A stretch of 64,000 bases of DNA. Source: Gammaproteobacteria bacterium. Its GTDB lineage: Bacteria > Pseudomonadota > Gammaproteobacteria > Pseudomonadales > Azotimanducaceae. The stretch is taken from contig JAUIAV010000003.1 of NCBI GenBank assembly GCA_030425195.1, positions 218,091 to 282,090 on the forward strand, given 5' to 3'. Under the pieces are notes generated by a model, which saw nothing but the letters and a program-made list of their open reading frames with translations, searched no databases and was not told where the DNA came from. The number at the start of each line of letters is the position of its first letter. Position 1 is the stretch's first letter. Of the stretch, positions 8,954 through 17,671 are shown in pieces. The position numbers and the translations under genes were made by a program.

Positions 8954-10450
8954 TCAAAGCTTCAGGATCTGCTCGATATCCGGATCCAGCTTCGGGGGAC
9001 GGCTGGCCAGCGAAATGATCAGGAACAGCGTCATGGAGGTGACCATGGCCAGGAAGGGTCCGCTGATCCCGAACGGCAGCCGGATGGAGAAGATCTCAAC
9101 GGAGAAATTGAGCACCAGGCTGGTGATGATGGCGGTCACCGCAGCCCCGGCGGTGGCGCGCTCCCAGTTCAGGCCGAAGACCACCACCGGGACGATGGCG
9201 GCCGCGAAGGTTCCCCAGCCGAAGGCTCCCAGCAGGGCGACCAGGCGGTCATTGCCATAATAGGAATAGAGTGCGAACGCAGCGGCGACGAGCGTGATGA
9301 GCACGGTCACCACCCGCGCCCAGAAAAGCTCACGGCGCACGCTCCGGCCGCGGATCGCGTTCGGCAGATCATGAATCACGGCGGCGGTGCCGATGTTCAG
9401 GAAGGCATCGGACGTGGACATGATGGCGGCAAACAGAGCGGCGAACACGATCCCTGCCAGCAGCGGATGGGCGAAGGTGGCGAGAAAGACGGGGGCGGCC
9501 GAATCCGGCGCATCCAGAGGCGCCATGCTGCCATCGAGCACCGTCGCCCGCATGATGATGCCGATCGAGAACCAGAGCAGCGCCGCCAGCGCATAGCCGA
9601 TCAGGCTGACCGGGTAGATGATCCGGTTGTCGGAGATCTTCCGGTTCATCATCATCTTGGTGACCAGATGCGGCTGGCCCGCCAGACCGATACCGAAAAC
9701 AAACCCCCAGCCCAGCGCCGTGATCACGCCCAGGGTACCGAACGGCAGTGCCGCTTCCGGGTCATCAGCGAAGATGACCGCGTTCGCTTCCGGCAGACCG
9801 CCGCTGTAGATACCGGATGCGGTGATGAGGATCAGCACGCCGGCAATCGCCATGATGGCGCCCTGAATCACGTCCGTGTAGACGGAAGCCACGATGCCGC
9901 CGGTGACGCTGTAGAAAACGAGCACCGCCAGCGACCAGGCGACACAGGTGATCAGAGAGATTCCGGCGAACATCTCCGTGGCGCCCAGCAGCGACTGCAG
10001 CACCAGCGCCATGGCCAGAATCTGAGTGGCCAGATAACCCATCACCCCGAGCAGAATGGTCACCGCCATCAACCCCCTGGCCCATTCGCTGTTGTAGCGG
10101 GCGGCGATCACGTCCGGCAGCGACAGCGCATCCCGGACTCCGGCGATCATCCGGATACGCTTCGAAACGAGAAAGAAACCGATGGCATACCCGAAACCGG
10201 CCACGATCACCATCCACATGGAGCTGAGGCCGCTGGAATAGACGAGGCCCGGACCGCCTACGAAACCGAAGCCGGACAGGGTGCTCGAGAAGACGGCCAG
10301 CGCCACCACCAGGGGGCCCAGGTGACGACCGGCGACGAAGAAATCACTGGCATCGTGGGTCCGTCGCATGGCCCACATGCCAACCGCCACGCAGAACACC
10401 ATGTACACGGCCACGAAGCCGAGGGTGATCTCCACCCGGAACGCTTCCAT
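8954..10450 (-). CDS. Sodium:solute symporter (SSS family)
   Basis: A 498-residue integral membrane protein with about 13 hydrophobic helices. Family features are the N-terminal SDFFVAGRHLGPLVVALA, FSSTLSGFGFVGGPGLVY and the central AIMSTSDAFLNIGTAAVIHD, which carries the Na2-site serines. The protein probably imports an organic solute with sodium across the inner membrane. Its ATG overlaps the stop of the upstream four-helix protein in an ATGA arrangement, so the two are translationally coupled. The PhyH oxygenase follows after 15 bases. Confidence 0.93.
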   Translation of the reverse strand: MEAFRVEITLGFVAVYMVFCVAVGMWAMRRTHDASDFFVAGRHLGPLVVALAVFSSTLSGFGFVGGPGLVYSSGLSSMWMVIVAGFGYAIGFFLVSKRIRMIAGVRDALSLPDVIAARYNSEWARGLMAVTILLGVMGYLATQILAMALVLQSLLGATEMFAGISLITCVAWSLAVLVFYSVTGGIVASVYTDVIQGAIMAIAGVLILITASGIYSGGLPEANAVIFADDPEAALPFGTLGVITALGWGFVFGIGLAGQPHLVTKMMMNRKISDNRIIYPVSLIGYALAALLWFSIGIIMRATVLDGSMAPLDAPDSAAPVFLATFAHPLLAGIVFAALFAAIMSTSDAFLNIGTAAVIHDLPNAIRGRSVRRELFWARVVTVLITLVAAAFALYSYYGNDRLVALLGAFGWGTFAAAIVPVVVFGLNWERATAGAAVTAIITSLVLNFSVEIFSIRLPFGISGPFLAMVTSMTLFLIISLASRPPKLDPDIEQILKL

Positions 10451-11004
10451 CAGTCGTCGCTGCCCCCGTGCGCGGAATCCGGTCTGCGTGGGGACCCGGC
10501 CGCAGCCCGCAGGGCCTCATAGGCCGCTTCTTCCGCTTCCGGATACACGAACCGGCGGAACCCCCAGATGTACAGAACGCACAGACAGCTGCCGCCGGCA
10601 AAGACACCGAACAGGGCCAGGGCCGTGGGCAGCGGATAGCCCATGAACTCGGCCATCCTGCCGGTCTCGAGAAACCGGATGTAGCCGGCGTAGAGGGTGA
10701 ACCACACCACCAGGGAGACTGCCGCACACACCCCGAGCAGCAGCCAGAAAAGACGGGTGCGGTACCGCTCGCTGATGCTGAGCGCAACGAGACCGTGGAT
10801 GAGCAGCAGCGTGAGCACCTGTATGCCGTTCATGACCCAGCCCTGTCCGCCGAGCCGGGCCAGCCCGTCACCGCCGCTCGACATGCCGGAAAAGATCGGG
10901 TGCGATCCACCCGTGGCATCGGCGGGGCCGCCGTTCAGCAGGAGCAGAATCAGGAGACACAGGATTCCGGCAAGCAGCAGCAGAAGACCGTGGATCAGGC
11001 GCAT
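10450..11004 (-). CDS. Four-helix membrane protein coupled to a sodium/solute symporter
   Basis: A 184-residue protein with four hydrophobic segments (about 5-22, 55-75, 84-108 and 121-146) and a short cytoplasmic C-terminal tail ending in SAHGGSDD. No enzyme motif was seen and the family is not recognised. The ATG at 11004 is 2 bases past the rdgC stop and begins directly at the first helix; the longer in-frame extension lies inside rdgC. Its stop overlaps the symporter ATG by one base. It may be an accessory subunit of the symporter, but this rests on position only. Confidence 0.7.
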   Translation of the reverse strand: MRLIHGLLLLLAGILCLLILLLLNGGPADATGGSHPIFSGMSSGGDGLARLGGQGWVMNGIQVLTLLLIHGLVALSISERYRTRLFWLLLGVCAAVSLVVWFTLYAGYIRFLETGRMAEFMGYPLPTALALFGVFAGGSCLCVLYIWGFRRFVYPEAEEAAYEALRAAAGSPRRPDSAHGGSDD

Positions 11005-11006
11005 GA

Positions 11007-11903
11007 TCAGTCGTAGCCGCCGAGTTGCTTCTTCAATGCGGTCAGCAGCCGGTTGATGATCCCGGAGATCAGCGCGAACTCTGCATCCAGACGGCCGATG
11101 GGATCCTCGTCCATCACATCGCCGTCCTCCACCTGGTCCATGCCCACGAGCTTCAGCTTGCGGATCACACAATCCTGATCGAGCACCAGGCTCGCTACCT
11201 CATCGAAGTTCACCGCCAGCCGGTCGATCTTCAGGCCGTCCCGAACGTGCTTCTGGACGCTGGCATCGGACAGGTCGATGTCCATCCAGCTTACCGAGGC
11301 ACTGCCGGTGGAGGGATCCAGCATGCGGCACTCGCGGCCCGGCAGAAAACTGGTCGGGCCCTGGCCGAGAAAGATGCTGGTGAGCAGCCGGCTCAGCGGT
11401 TCCTGAAATTCCAGCGGCGTGAGCGGCAGGGAACCGAAGGCGGAGCGAAGCTGGTCGGTGAACCGGTCGGCCTGGGTTTCCGAAGCCGTATCCACCGCAA
11501 GCACCCGCTCATCGCGCAGAAACATCCCCCAGATCCGATCGGATTTCAGGAGCGCCTTGGGCAGCAGCTCCGCATGGACCTCGTCTTTCAGATCCTGCTT
11601 CTCCTTGCGCCCCGGCGGTCGGCCCATGCGGCCGGAGAACTCGGCGACCCGGTCCTCCAGCGCTTCGTTCACGGCCGCGGTGGGCAGCAGCCGGCTCTGG
11701 CTGCGCAGCCGGATCAGATCCGCCCCGGCCACGCGACGGGCCAGCAGGTCGGGGAGTTCGGCTACCGGGGCTTCCCAGCCGGCACTCCGCTCAGTGAACG
11801 CGCCGCAGGGCTTGAAAGGCACATTCATCAGCTGGTTGGACAGCTCTTCCTCGGAAGCGGGCCAGTCGCCGCTCACCCGGTAGAGACGCAGATTTCGAAA
11901 CAT
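11007..11903 (-). CDS. rdgC: Recombination-associated protein RdgC
   Basis: A 298-residue protein that starts MFRNLRLYRVSGDW, as RdgC does. It contains the conserved LLPTAAVNEALEDRVAEF and the FLPGRECRMLDP...ASVSWMDIDL region, and ends with ALKKQLGGYD. RdgC is a ring-shaped, sequence-independent DNA-binding protein that restrains RecA and acts in replication-fork processing. The family is limited to beta- and gamma-proteobacteria, which guides the class-level assignment of this window. It is the first gene of a run with the membrane protein and symporter, with no functional link apparent. Confidence 0.95.
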   Translation of the reverse strand: MFRNLRLYRVSGDWPASEEELSNQLMNVPFKPCGAFTERSAGWEAPVAELPDLLARRVAGADLIRLRSQSRLLPTAAVNEALEDRVAEFSGRMGRPPGRKEKQDLKDEVHAELLPKALLKSDRIWGMFLRDERVLAVDTASETQADRFTDQLRSAFGSLPLTPLEFQEPLSRLLTSIFLGQGPTSFLPGRECRMLDPSTGSASVSWMDIDLSDASVQKHVRDGLKIDRLAVNFDEVASLVLDQDCVIRKLKLVGMDQVEDGDVMDEDPIGRLDAEFALISGIINRLLTALKKQLGGYD

Positions 11904-11984
11904 GAACTCTTCTTAGGGCCTGAAAGCCGGCGCATTATCCGGATGGGGCCGGCGGCTGTCACCAAGGAGGTGCTGGAATGGACA

Positions 11985-13139
11985 TCAGCCTGCAGTTTCC
12001 GCGGTCTGCACAGGGGAGCGGTATCCCCAGACCTGGGTGGCCAGCACCCCGTAGACGAACAACCCCAGCGACAGCGCCATGGCCGGGATCAGCGCGTTCA
12101 GCGTGCCGAAGGCTTCGATGATCAGTCCCAGCAGAATGGCGCCGATGGGCGCACTGCCCATCATACCCAGGGTGAACACGGACAGAATCCGGCCCCGGTA
12201 TTCGGCCGCTGCCGATTCCTGCACGATGGTCCGGGCGAGCGTGGTGGTGAAACCCATGTTCACCCCCCAGGCGATGGTGGCGATCACCAGAAGCCACCAG
12301 CCCGGCTCGATCCAGAGCAGATAGAGGATGATGATCCGGGACAGCTGCATCAGCAGAAACAGCCGGCCGGGCTGGCTGAAGGGCATGAACTTGTACATGA
12401 ACAGATTCGCAGCGGTGGCACCGGCGAAGAAGACCGTCATCATGACGGCCAGCAGCGCTGCATCACCGTCGTAGATCCGCTTGATGATGAAGGGAAACAC
12501 GGTCATGAACGCCCCCGCATTGAAGATGCTCGAGGCGAAGTTGATGACGAGAATCTGGAACACCACCCGGTTCTCCAGAGTGGCCCTGAACCCGGCCCCG
12601 ATCGTTCTGATCGCGGAGGGTCTCGGTCCGGGTGACTGCAGCGGGGGGGCCGGCGAGATGCGGCGGACAGAAACCGCGCCCACCGCCAGGCAGGCCGCCT
12701 GCACGAGCAGTACGGTCGCAAGACCCACCCGGTCCATCTGACCGGCCAGCATCAGCCCGCCCATCTGCACCAGGAAGCTCATCGCGGTGGATGCGGACAC
12801 GCCCTGCTGCAGGGCGGCTCCTGAAACCCGGTTCAGGATTGCCTGCTGGGCCGGCATGGAGAAGGAGGTCACCACGCTCATGCCGAGACCCCAGGCCGAC
12901 ACGGCGATCACGGACAGCGCGTTCACCTGATCCACTGCCAGCAGAAACAGGGGCAGCAGGGGGGAGAAGGCATAAACGCGGATGAGGAGTGAGCGGGGAT
13001 CCGCCCGGTCAGCGCTGGCACCGCCCCAGAGCATGAGAAAAATGCCCGGCACGCCGATCAGAGCCTGAAGCGGGCCCACCTGATCGGCGGGGAGCAGCAG
13101 GACACCGATCAGCAGCCAGCTGACGAGCAGCTGCTGCAT
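11985..13139 (-). CDS. MFS transporter; first helix probably extends upstream to 13199
   Basis: A major-facilitator protein of 384 residues from the first ATG, with about 11 hydrophobic helices. It has the loop motif GVPGIFLMLWGGASADRADPR and the second-half equivalent AEYRGRILSVFTLGMMGSAPIG. The ATG falls inside the first membrane helix. In-frame codons from 13199 read INAEFRAYLGATAFSGFAFA and complete the helix, but they begin with ATC and are preceded by GGAGG with a 7-base spacer. No ATG, GTG or TTG occurs between the upstream stop and 13139. The substrate is unknown. It lies downstream of folE in the same direction. Confidence 0.85.
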   Translation of the reverse strand: MQQLLVSWLLIGVLLLPADQVGPLQALIGVPGIFLMLWGGASADRADPRSLLIRVYAFSPLLPLFLLAVDQVNALSVIAVSAWGLGMSVVTSFSMPAQQAILNRVSGAALQQGVSASTAMSFLVQMGGLMLAGQMDRVGLATVLLVQAACLAVGAVSVRRISPAPPLQSPGPRPSAIRTIGAGFRATLENRVVFQILVINFASSIFNAGAFMTVFPFIIKRIYDGDAALLAVMMTVFFAGATAANLFMYKFMPFSQPGRLFLLMQLSRIIILYLLWIEPGWWLLVIATIAWGVNMGFTTTLARTIVQESAAAEYRGRILSVFTLGMMGSAPIGAILLGLIIEAFGTLNALIPAMALSLGLFVYGVLATQVWGYRSPVQTAETAG

Positions 13140-13242
13140 GGCGAAGGCAAAGCCGGAAAAAGCGGTGGCGCCGAGATAGGCGCGGAACTCAGCGTTGATG
13201 GTTCATCCTCCGGCTGCCCTCCGCTTCAACCGCCGATGCCTC

Positions 13243-13800
13243 TCAACGCCCGAGCAGGTTCAGAAACTCCATTCGGGTCGACGCATTGTCCTGAAAAGCG
13301 CCGAGCATGGCAGAGGATTTCATGCGCGAATTCTGTTTCTCCACGCCACGCATCATCATGCACAGATGCTGAGCCTCGATGATCACGCCGATGACCTCGG
13401 CACCCGTCACCTGCTTGAGCGCGGTGGCGATCTGGAAGGTGAGCTGTTCCTGGATCTGCAACCGCCTGGCGAACATGTCGACGATCCGGGCCACCTTGGA
13501 AAGCCCCAGCACCTTGCCGTCCGGGATGTAACCCACGTGGGCACGGCCGATGAACGGCAGCATGTGGTGCTCGCACAGGCTGTAGAGCTCGATGTCCTGA
13601 ACGATGATCATCTCCCGGTTGTCCGTATCGAACAGGGCGTTGTTCACCACCTCGTCCAGCGTCTGACCATAGCCCCGGGTCATGAAGTCCATGGCCACGG
13701 CGGCCCGCTTGGGTGTGTCCACCACACCGGGACGGCTCGTGTCGTCCACCTGTTCGATGATCCGCCGATAGGCGTCCGTCAGAGTCTCAATTCGGTCCAC
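13243..13800 (-). CDS. folE: GTP cyclohydrolase I
   Basis: A 185-residue protein matching FolE. Zinc ligands are in [18 protein letters not shown] and the C-terminal [17 protein letters not shown]; the allosteric and pterin region [20 protein letters not shown] is intact. The enzyme converts GTP to 7,8-dihydroneopterin triphosphate for tetrahydrofolate (or biopterin) synthesis in the cytoplasm. It sits between a crotonase (27-base gap upstream) and the MFS transporter. Its presence among acyl-CoA genes looks like simple co-location. Confidence 0.96.
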   Translation of the reverse strand: MDRIETLTDAYRRIIEQVDDTSRPGVVDTPKRAAVAMDFMTRGYGQTLDEVVNNALFDTDNREMIIVQDIELYSLCEHHMLPFIGRAHVGYIPDGKVLGLSKVARIVDMFARRLQIQEQLTFQIATALKQVTGAEVIGVIIEAQHLCMMMRGVEKQNSRMKSSAMLGAFQDNASTRMEFLNLLGR

Positions 13801-13827
13801 GTCGTATCCTGATTCCGATTACTGTGC

Positions 13828-14625
13828 TCAGCGGCCCGTGTAGACGGGATCCCGCTTCTCGATGAATGCCCGCATGCCTTCCTTGACGTCCTCTGTCTTC
13901 GAGCACATCAGCTGGTTGCGGTTCTCGATGGCCATGGCCGCCTCCAGCCCGGGCGCATCGATGGCCATGTTCAGCCCCTCCTTGGTCAGCCGGAGGCCCA
14001 TGGGGGACGTGGTCAGCATCTCGTGCAGATAAGGCCTGGCTGCCTCCGCGAGCTCCGAATCCGGCACCACCTCGGAGACCAGACCCGTAGCCAGAGCGCG
14101 ATCCGCGTGGATGAACCGGCCCGTGAGCATCAGCTCGGAGGCCACGGACGTGCCCACCAGGCGGGGCAGAAAGTAGCTCGAGCCCATGTCGCAGGCCGAC
14201 AGGCCGAGGCGGATGAAGGCGGCATTCATCTTCGCGCTTTCGCCGGCGACGCGGATGTCGGAGGCCAGCACGAAAGAGAAGCCGCCGCCGCAGGCCGGCC
14301 CATGCACCAGGGAAATGATGGGCTGGGGACAGCGGCGCATGCGGATGTAGACCTCTGCCAGGTAACCCTGAAAACCCATCCCGCCGCCCCAGGGCGTCTC
14401 TTCCCGCGCCTCGGATGCCTTGATGTCGAGCCCGGCACAGAATGCCCGGCCGGCACCCCGCATCACCACGATGCGGACGCTGTCGTCCTCATACAGCCCG
14501 CCGAAGTATTCCCTGAGCTCGGTGACCATGGGCGTGTTGATGGCATTCAGCATTTCAGGGCGGTTCAGCGTCAGCCAGTCGACCGGACCCTCCTTGTCGA
14601 TACGAATGGTCTGATAGTCGCTCAT
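13828..14625 (-). CDS. Enoyl-CoA hydratase/isomerase family protein (ECH1-like active-site Asp)
   Basis: A 265-residue crotonase. Oxyanion-hole segments are GAGRAFCAGLDIKASE (about 56-71) and HGPACGGGFSFVLASDIRV (about 106-124). The first hydratase glutamate is absent (AAFIRLGLS), and the second site reads ACDMGSSYFLPRLVG. The aspartate there matches the dienoyl-CoA isomerase pattern (ADVGTLQRLP in ECH1), so an isomerase is at least as likely as a hydratase. It is the fifth gene in a minus-strand run from the CoA-transferase at 17564, downstream of the two hot-dog subunits. Confidence 0.9.
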   Translation of the reverse strand: MSDYQTIRIDKEGPVDWLTLNRPEMLNAINTPMVTELREYFGGLYEDDSVRIVVMRGAGRAFCAGLDIKASEAREETPWGGGMGFQGYLAEVYIRMRRCPQPIISLVHGPACGGGFSFVLASDIRVAGESAKMNAAFIRLGLSACDMGSSYFLPRLVGTSVASELMLTGRFIHADRALATGLVSEVVPDSELAEAARPYLHEMLTTSPMGLRLTKEGLNMAIDAPGLEAAMAIENRNQLMCSKTEDVKEGMRAFIEKRDPVYTGR

Positions 14626-14651
14626 GCAGCGTTCCTCGAGTTGCGAAAAGA

Positions 14652-15083
14652 TCAGGCGGCCGGCAGCCGGACTCTGGCGGTGCCGAACACGCGGGTTTCG
14701 TCCTTGGCGTTCTTCACCGTCAGATCCAGCTCGACGATACCTTCATCCTCATCCACGTCGGTGATCACGGCGCTGATCGTGCAGGGCTCGTCGGCCACCA
14801 CCGGCGCGCGGAAGACCGTGTCCACATAGATGACCTCCGCCACCGGTGACCAGCGGTGGATCATGCTGGTGAGGAAACCCATGTTCATGATTCCGGGTAC
14901 CAGCGCACCCGGGAATCCCTCCTTCCGGGCGGCTTCGTGGTCGCTGAAACGCCCGCCCCGGCCGGTGCCCCAGCCGACGGCTTCCGCGAAGGCACTGGTG
15001 GCAGAAAGGGAGGTGTCGGGTTCGAAAGGTTCGAGCTCGGTGCCGAATTCCACCTGAGAGATATTGTCGACCGTGGCGCTCAT
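14652..15083 (-). CDS. MaoC-like hot-dog dehydratase subunit (C-terminal type)
   Basis: A 143-residue single hot-dog protein. Residues about 48-68 read DHEAARKEGFPGALVPGIMNM, which matches the active-site helix of the MaoC-like half of two-part dehydratases. The ATG overlaps the stop of the upstream FAS1-like subunit by four bases, so the two are co-translated and most likely form a heteromer that hydrates enoyl-CoA. The same two halves are fused in the protein at 5392. Homologous split pairs are known from steroid side-chain and other acyl-CoA pathways, but the substrate here is not evident. Confidence 0.83.
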   Translation of the reverse strand: MSATVDNISQVEFGTELEPFEPDTSLSATSAFAEAVGWGTGRGGRFSDHEAARKEGFPGALVPGIMNMGFLTSMIHRWSPVAEVIYVDTVFRAPVVADEPCTISAVITDVDEDEGIVELDLTVKNAKDETRVFGTARVRLPAA

Positions 15084-15523
15084 TGGGACTTCTCCCTGAT
15101 CACCTGCCGGGAATCGCTGGTGGCCACGTGCTCGCCGCTGTCATCGAAGATCTCCATGCGGGATACGAGGAAGATCATGCGACCGGAGCGGCCGGACTTG
15201 TCGTAGATGTCGTGCAGGTGAGTCCGTCCCGTAAGCGGGGTGCCCGGGCGCACGGGCTTGAGCACGGTGACCGCCTTGCCGCCGTCCATGGGCACGCCGC
15301 CGATCTTCGGAAAATCGACGGGCAGATGCCGGCCCGAAGCCAGGCTGGCGATGAACGCGGGCGGTGCCTGAAAGTCGGGATGATCGGGATCGCAGAACTG
15401 GGGCAGGGTCTCTCCGGACATCTTCGCCACCATCACCACCTTCTCCGGATCGAGCACGAAGTCCTTACGGTCGAATTCCAGGTTGAGGTATTTCGATTTG
15501 AGATCCTCTATGTCTACCTGCAC
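15080..15523 (-). CDS. FAS1-like/MaoC N-terminal-type dehydratase subunit
   Basis: A 147-residue protein with the FAS1-like dehydratase pattern: KYLNLEFDRKDFVLDPEKV at the start, then CDPDHPDFQAPPAFIASL, GGKAVTVLKPVRPGTPLTGR and HDIYDKSGRSGRMIFLVS. This is the non-catalytic or substrate-binding half of two-part hot-dog enzymes. The GTG at 15523 was chosen because it begins the conserved part; the reading frame is open further upstream into the SDR gene but without family similarity. It overlaps the MaoC-like partner by four bases and follows the SDR gene by 47 bases. Confidence 0.8.
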   Translation of the reverse strand: MQVDIEDLKSKYLNLEFDRKDFVLDPEKVVMVAKMSGETLPQFCDPDHPDFQAPPAFIASLASGRHLPVDFPKIGGVPMDGGKAVTVLKPVRPGTPLTGRTHLHDIYDKSGRSGRMIFLVSRMEIFDDSGEHVATSDSRQVIREKSQ

Positions 15524-15570
15524 CTGTCTGTCTCCACTGTTCTGCCTCAATCCTGTCCAAACCGGGTAGT

Positions 15571-16332
15571 TTACACGCTTCGGCCGCCGTCCACGTTGAG
15601 GGCGGTGCCGGTGATGAAGTCCGCGTCGTCCGAGGCGAGGAAGGTCACGGCCGCCGCCACGTCGGCAGGCTCCGCCAGCCGTCCTCTCGGGATGGATGCG
15701 GTCAGGCTGGCCTGCAGCTCCTCGGAGAGTTCGTCCTGCCCGGTCGCCGTCTTCATGAAGCCGGTGTCCGCGGCCACCGGGTTTACCGCATTCACCCGGA
15801 TGTTGTGCCGGGCGCATTCCAGTGCCAGCCCCTTCGTCATGGTCAGCACCGCACCCTTGGTGCCGTTGTAGGGGGTCACCCCGGGCCGGGGGGCGATGGC
15901 ACCCACGGAGGCAATGTTGACGATCACCCCGCCCCCCGCCTCCATCATCACGGGAATGGCGTGCTTGCAGCCCAGGAACACGCCGCGGACATTGACGCCG
16001 AAGACGTCGTCGAACTCCTCCACGCTGATCTTCCAGAGCAGTTTCTGCCGGTGCGAATAGCCGGCGTTGTTCACCAGAACGTCCACACCACCCCAGGCGT
16101 CCACCGCCTGCTGAATCATGGCGGCGACCGGCGCTTCCTCCGCCACGTTCACCTCAACCGCAAGCGCTGTCCCGCCATCGGCACCGATCGCGGCAGCAAC
16201 CCGCTCGGCCCCCGACAGATTCACATCAGCCAGCAGCACGCGTGCGCCTTCCCCGGCGAAACGGCGGGCTATGGCCTCTCCGAACCCGGATCCCGCGCCC
16301 GTGACGATCACCCGCCTGCTTTCGAATCTCAT
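15571..16332 (-). CDS. Short-chain dehydrogenase/reductase
   Basis: A 253-residue classical SDR. The cofactor site is VTGAGSGFGEAIARRF (about 10-25), followed by VLLADVN (acidic residue favouring NAD), NNAGYSH, an ASVGAIAPRPG stretch and the active-site YNGTK (Tyr-x3-Lys). The C-terminus FITGTALNVDGGRSV is standard. It probably oxidises a hydroxyacyl-CoA or related alcohol. Its ATG overlaps the stop of the upstream CoA-transferase by four bases, so the two belong to one operon with the hot-dog pair. Confidence 0.93.
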   Translation of the reverse strand: MRFESRRVIVTGAGSGFGEAIARRFAGEGARVLLADVNLSGAERVAAAIGADGGTALAVEVNVAEEAPVAAMIQQAVDAWGGVDVLVNNAGYSHRQKLLWKISVEEFDDVFGVNVRGVFLGCKHAIPVMMEAGGGVIVNIASVGAIAPRPGVTPYNGTKGAVLTMTKGLALECARHNIRVNAVNPVAADTGFMKTATGQDELSEELQASLTASIPRGRLAEPADVAAAVTFLASDDADFITGTALNVDGGRSV

Positions 16333-17564
16333 TCGTGCTCCTGGTCGCTGCTGCGTTTTCGCCCCGCCATCTCACGGATCTCCTCGCCATGCTCTCCGAG
16401 CGTCGGCGCCCGACGGTGGAAACCGGTGGGGGTGGCTGTAAATTTGATGGGGTTGGCCACGATGGCCGCCCGGCCGTTGTCGCCGGGCAGGTCGAACTCG
16501 CTGATCATGCCCCGCGCCCTGGCGTGCGGATCGGCGAAGATGTCGGCCGCCGTGTTCACCGGTCCGCAGGGCACTCTGCCGCCGAGCACCGAGACCACTT
16601 CCGCCTTGGTGCGTACGGCCGTCCACTCGGAGATGACTTCGAGCACGAATTCCTGGTTCTGGCGCCGGACATAGGTGTTCCGGGTCCTCGGATCCTGAAT
16701 CAGCTCCTCCCGCCCCATGGCTTCACACAATGCCTGCCAGTGGCCCTGCCCGGGTGCGGCGATGGAGACGGCGCCATCACTGGCAGGAAACAATCCGAAC
16801 GGGCAGAGGTTCGGGTGGTGCTCGCCTCTCGGCCCGAGGCTCTTGGCTTCGAATCCGTAGTTGGCGATCACGGTCTCGGATAGAAAGGCCACGGCGTCGT
16901 ACATGCCCACGTCCAGAAACTGACCCTCACCCGTCTGCCTGGCGTGATGGATGGCGCTGACCACGCCGAGAGCGAGCAGAGTGCCGGGATAGATGTCCCC
17001 GACGCTGACCCCGGCCGGATAGCCATGGCCCGATTCGGGACCGGTGATATGCGCCATGCCGCCCATGCTCTGAGCGACGATGTCGTAAGCCGGCCACTCG
17101 GCATAGGGGCTCTCGCCCGTGCGCGGATCCCCGAAGCCCCGGATGCAGCCGTAGACGATGGCCGGGTTGCGCGCCCGGATCGCCTCAAAACCGAGTCCGA
17201 GACGGTCCATCACACCGACCCGCATGTTCTCCACGATGGCGTCCGCCTGCTCGCACAGGGACAGCAGCACCTCCCGGTCCTCCGCGACCTTGAGGTCGAG
17301 AACGATGCTGCGCTTGTTACGGTTGATGCTGGCGAAGTAGCCGCCGAAATCACACTCGGACTCCCCGGTGCCCGGATTTGCATAGTCCTGTGGCAGCGGC
17401 GGAACGCTGCGGGCTGCGTCCCCTCTGGGCGGCTCCACCTTGATGACATCCGCACCCAGATCGCCGAGCAATCCGGTTCCGAAAGGCCCGGCCAGGGCCA
17501 TGGTGCAGTCGATGATGGTGACGTCGCTGAGCGGGCCGGTCCGGCCGGTGTCTGCCTGCGTCAT
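16329..17564 (-). CDS. CaiB/BaiF (family III) CoA-transferase
   Basis: A 411-residue family III CoA-transferase. It has IIDCTMALAGPFGTGLLGDLGA, the acceptor-binding SINRNKRSIVLDLK, and the region with the catalytic aspartate, GVSVGDIYPGTLLALGVVSA. The C-terminal part, RVPCGPVNTAADIFADPHARA, is also typical. It moves CoA between a thioester donor and a carboxylic acid. It is the first gene of a minus-strand operon with SDR, both hot-dog subunits and a crotonase. The ATG at 17564 was chosen over an upstream start because GGGGA lies just before it and the family begins there. It is divergent from the acyl-CoA synthetase at 17672. Confidence 0.92.
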   Translation of the reverse strand: MTQADTGRTGPLSDVTIIDCTMALAGPFGTGLLGDLGADVIKVEPPRGDAARSVPPLPQDYANPGTGESECDFGGYFASINRNKRSIVLDLKVAEDREVLLSLCEQADAIVENMRVGVMDRLGLGFEAIRARNPAIVYGCIRGFGDPRTGESPYAEWPAYDIVAQSMGGMAHITGPESGHGYPAGVSVGDIYPGTLLALGVVSAIHHARQTGEGQFLDVGMYDAVAFLSETVIANYGFEAKSLGPRGEHHPNLCPFGLFPASDGAVSIAAPGQGHWQALCEAMGREELIQDPRTRNTYVRRQNQEFVLEVISEWTAVRTKAEVVSVLGGRVPCGPVNTAADIFADPHARARGMISEFDLPGDNGRAAIVANPIKFTATPTGFHRRAPTLGEHGEEIREMAGRKRSSDQEHE

Positions 17565-17671
17565 GATCCCTGAACTCCCCAGATACCCGACCAACGACTC
17601 TGACCCCTGGCGCACGGCAGCGCAAGCGCCGCATCAGTGCGCTCGGCAGGCCGTGGAGGTAGGATGCGTCG

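Noticed and set aside
8138..10522. A 794-codon plus-strand frame across the PhyH and symporter genes
   Set aside because: It runs antisense to two well-recognised genes and has low-complexity His/Gln/Arg/Asp-rich sequence typical of shadow frames.
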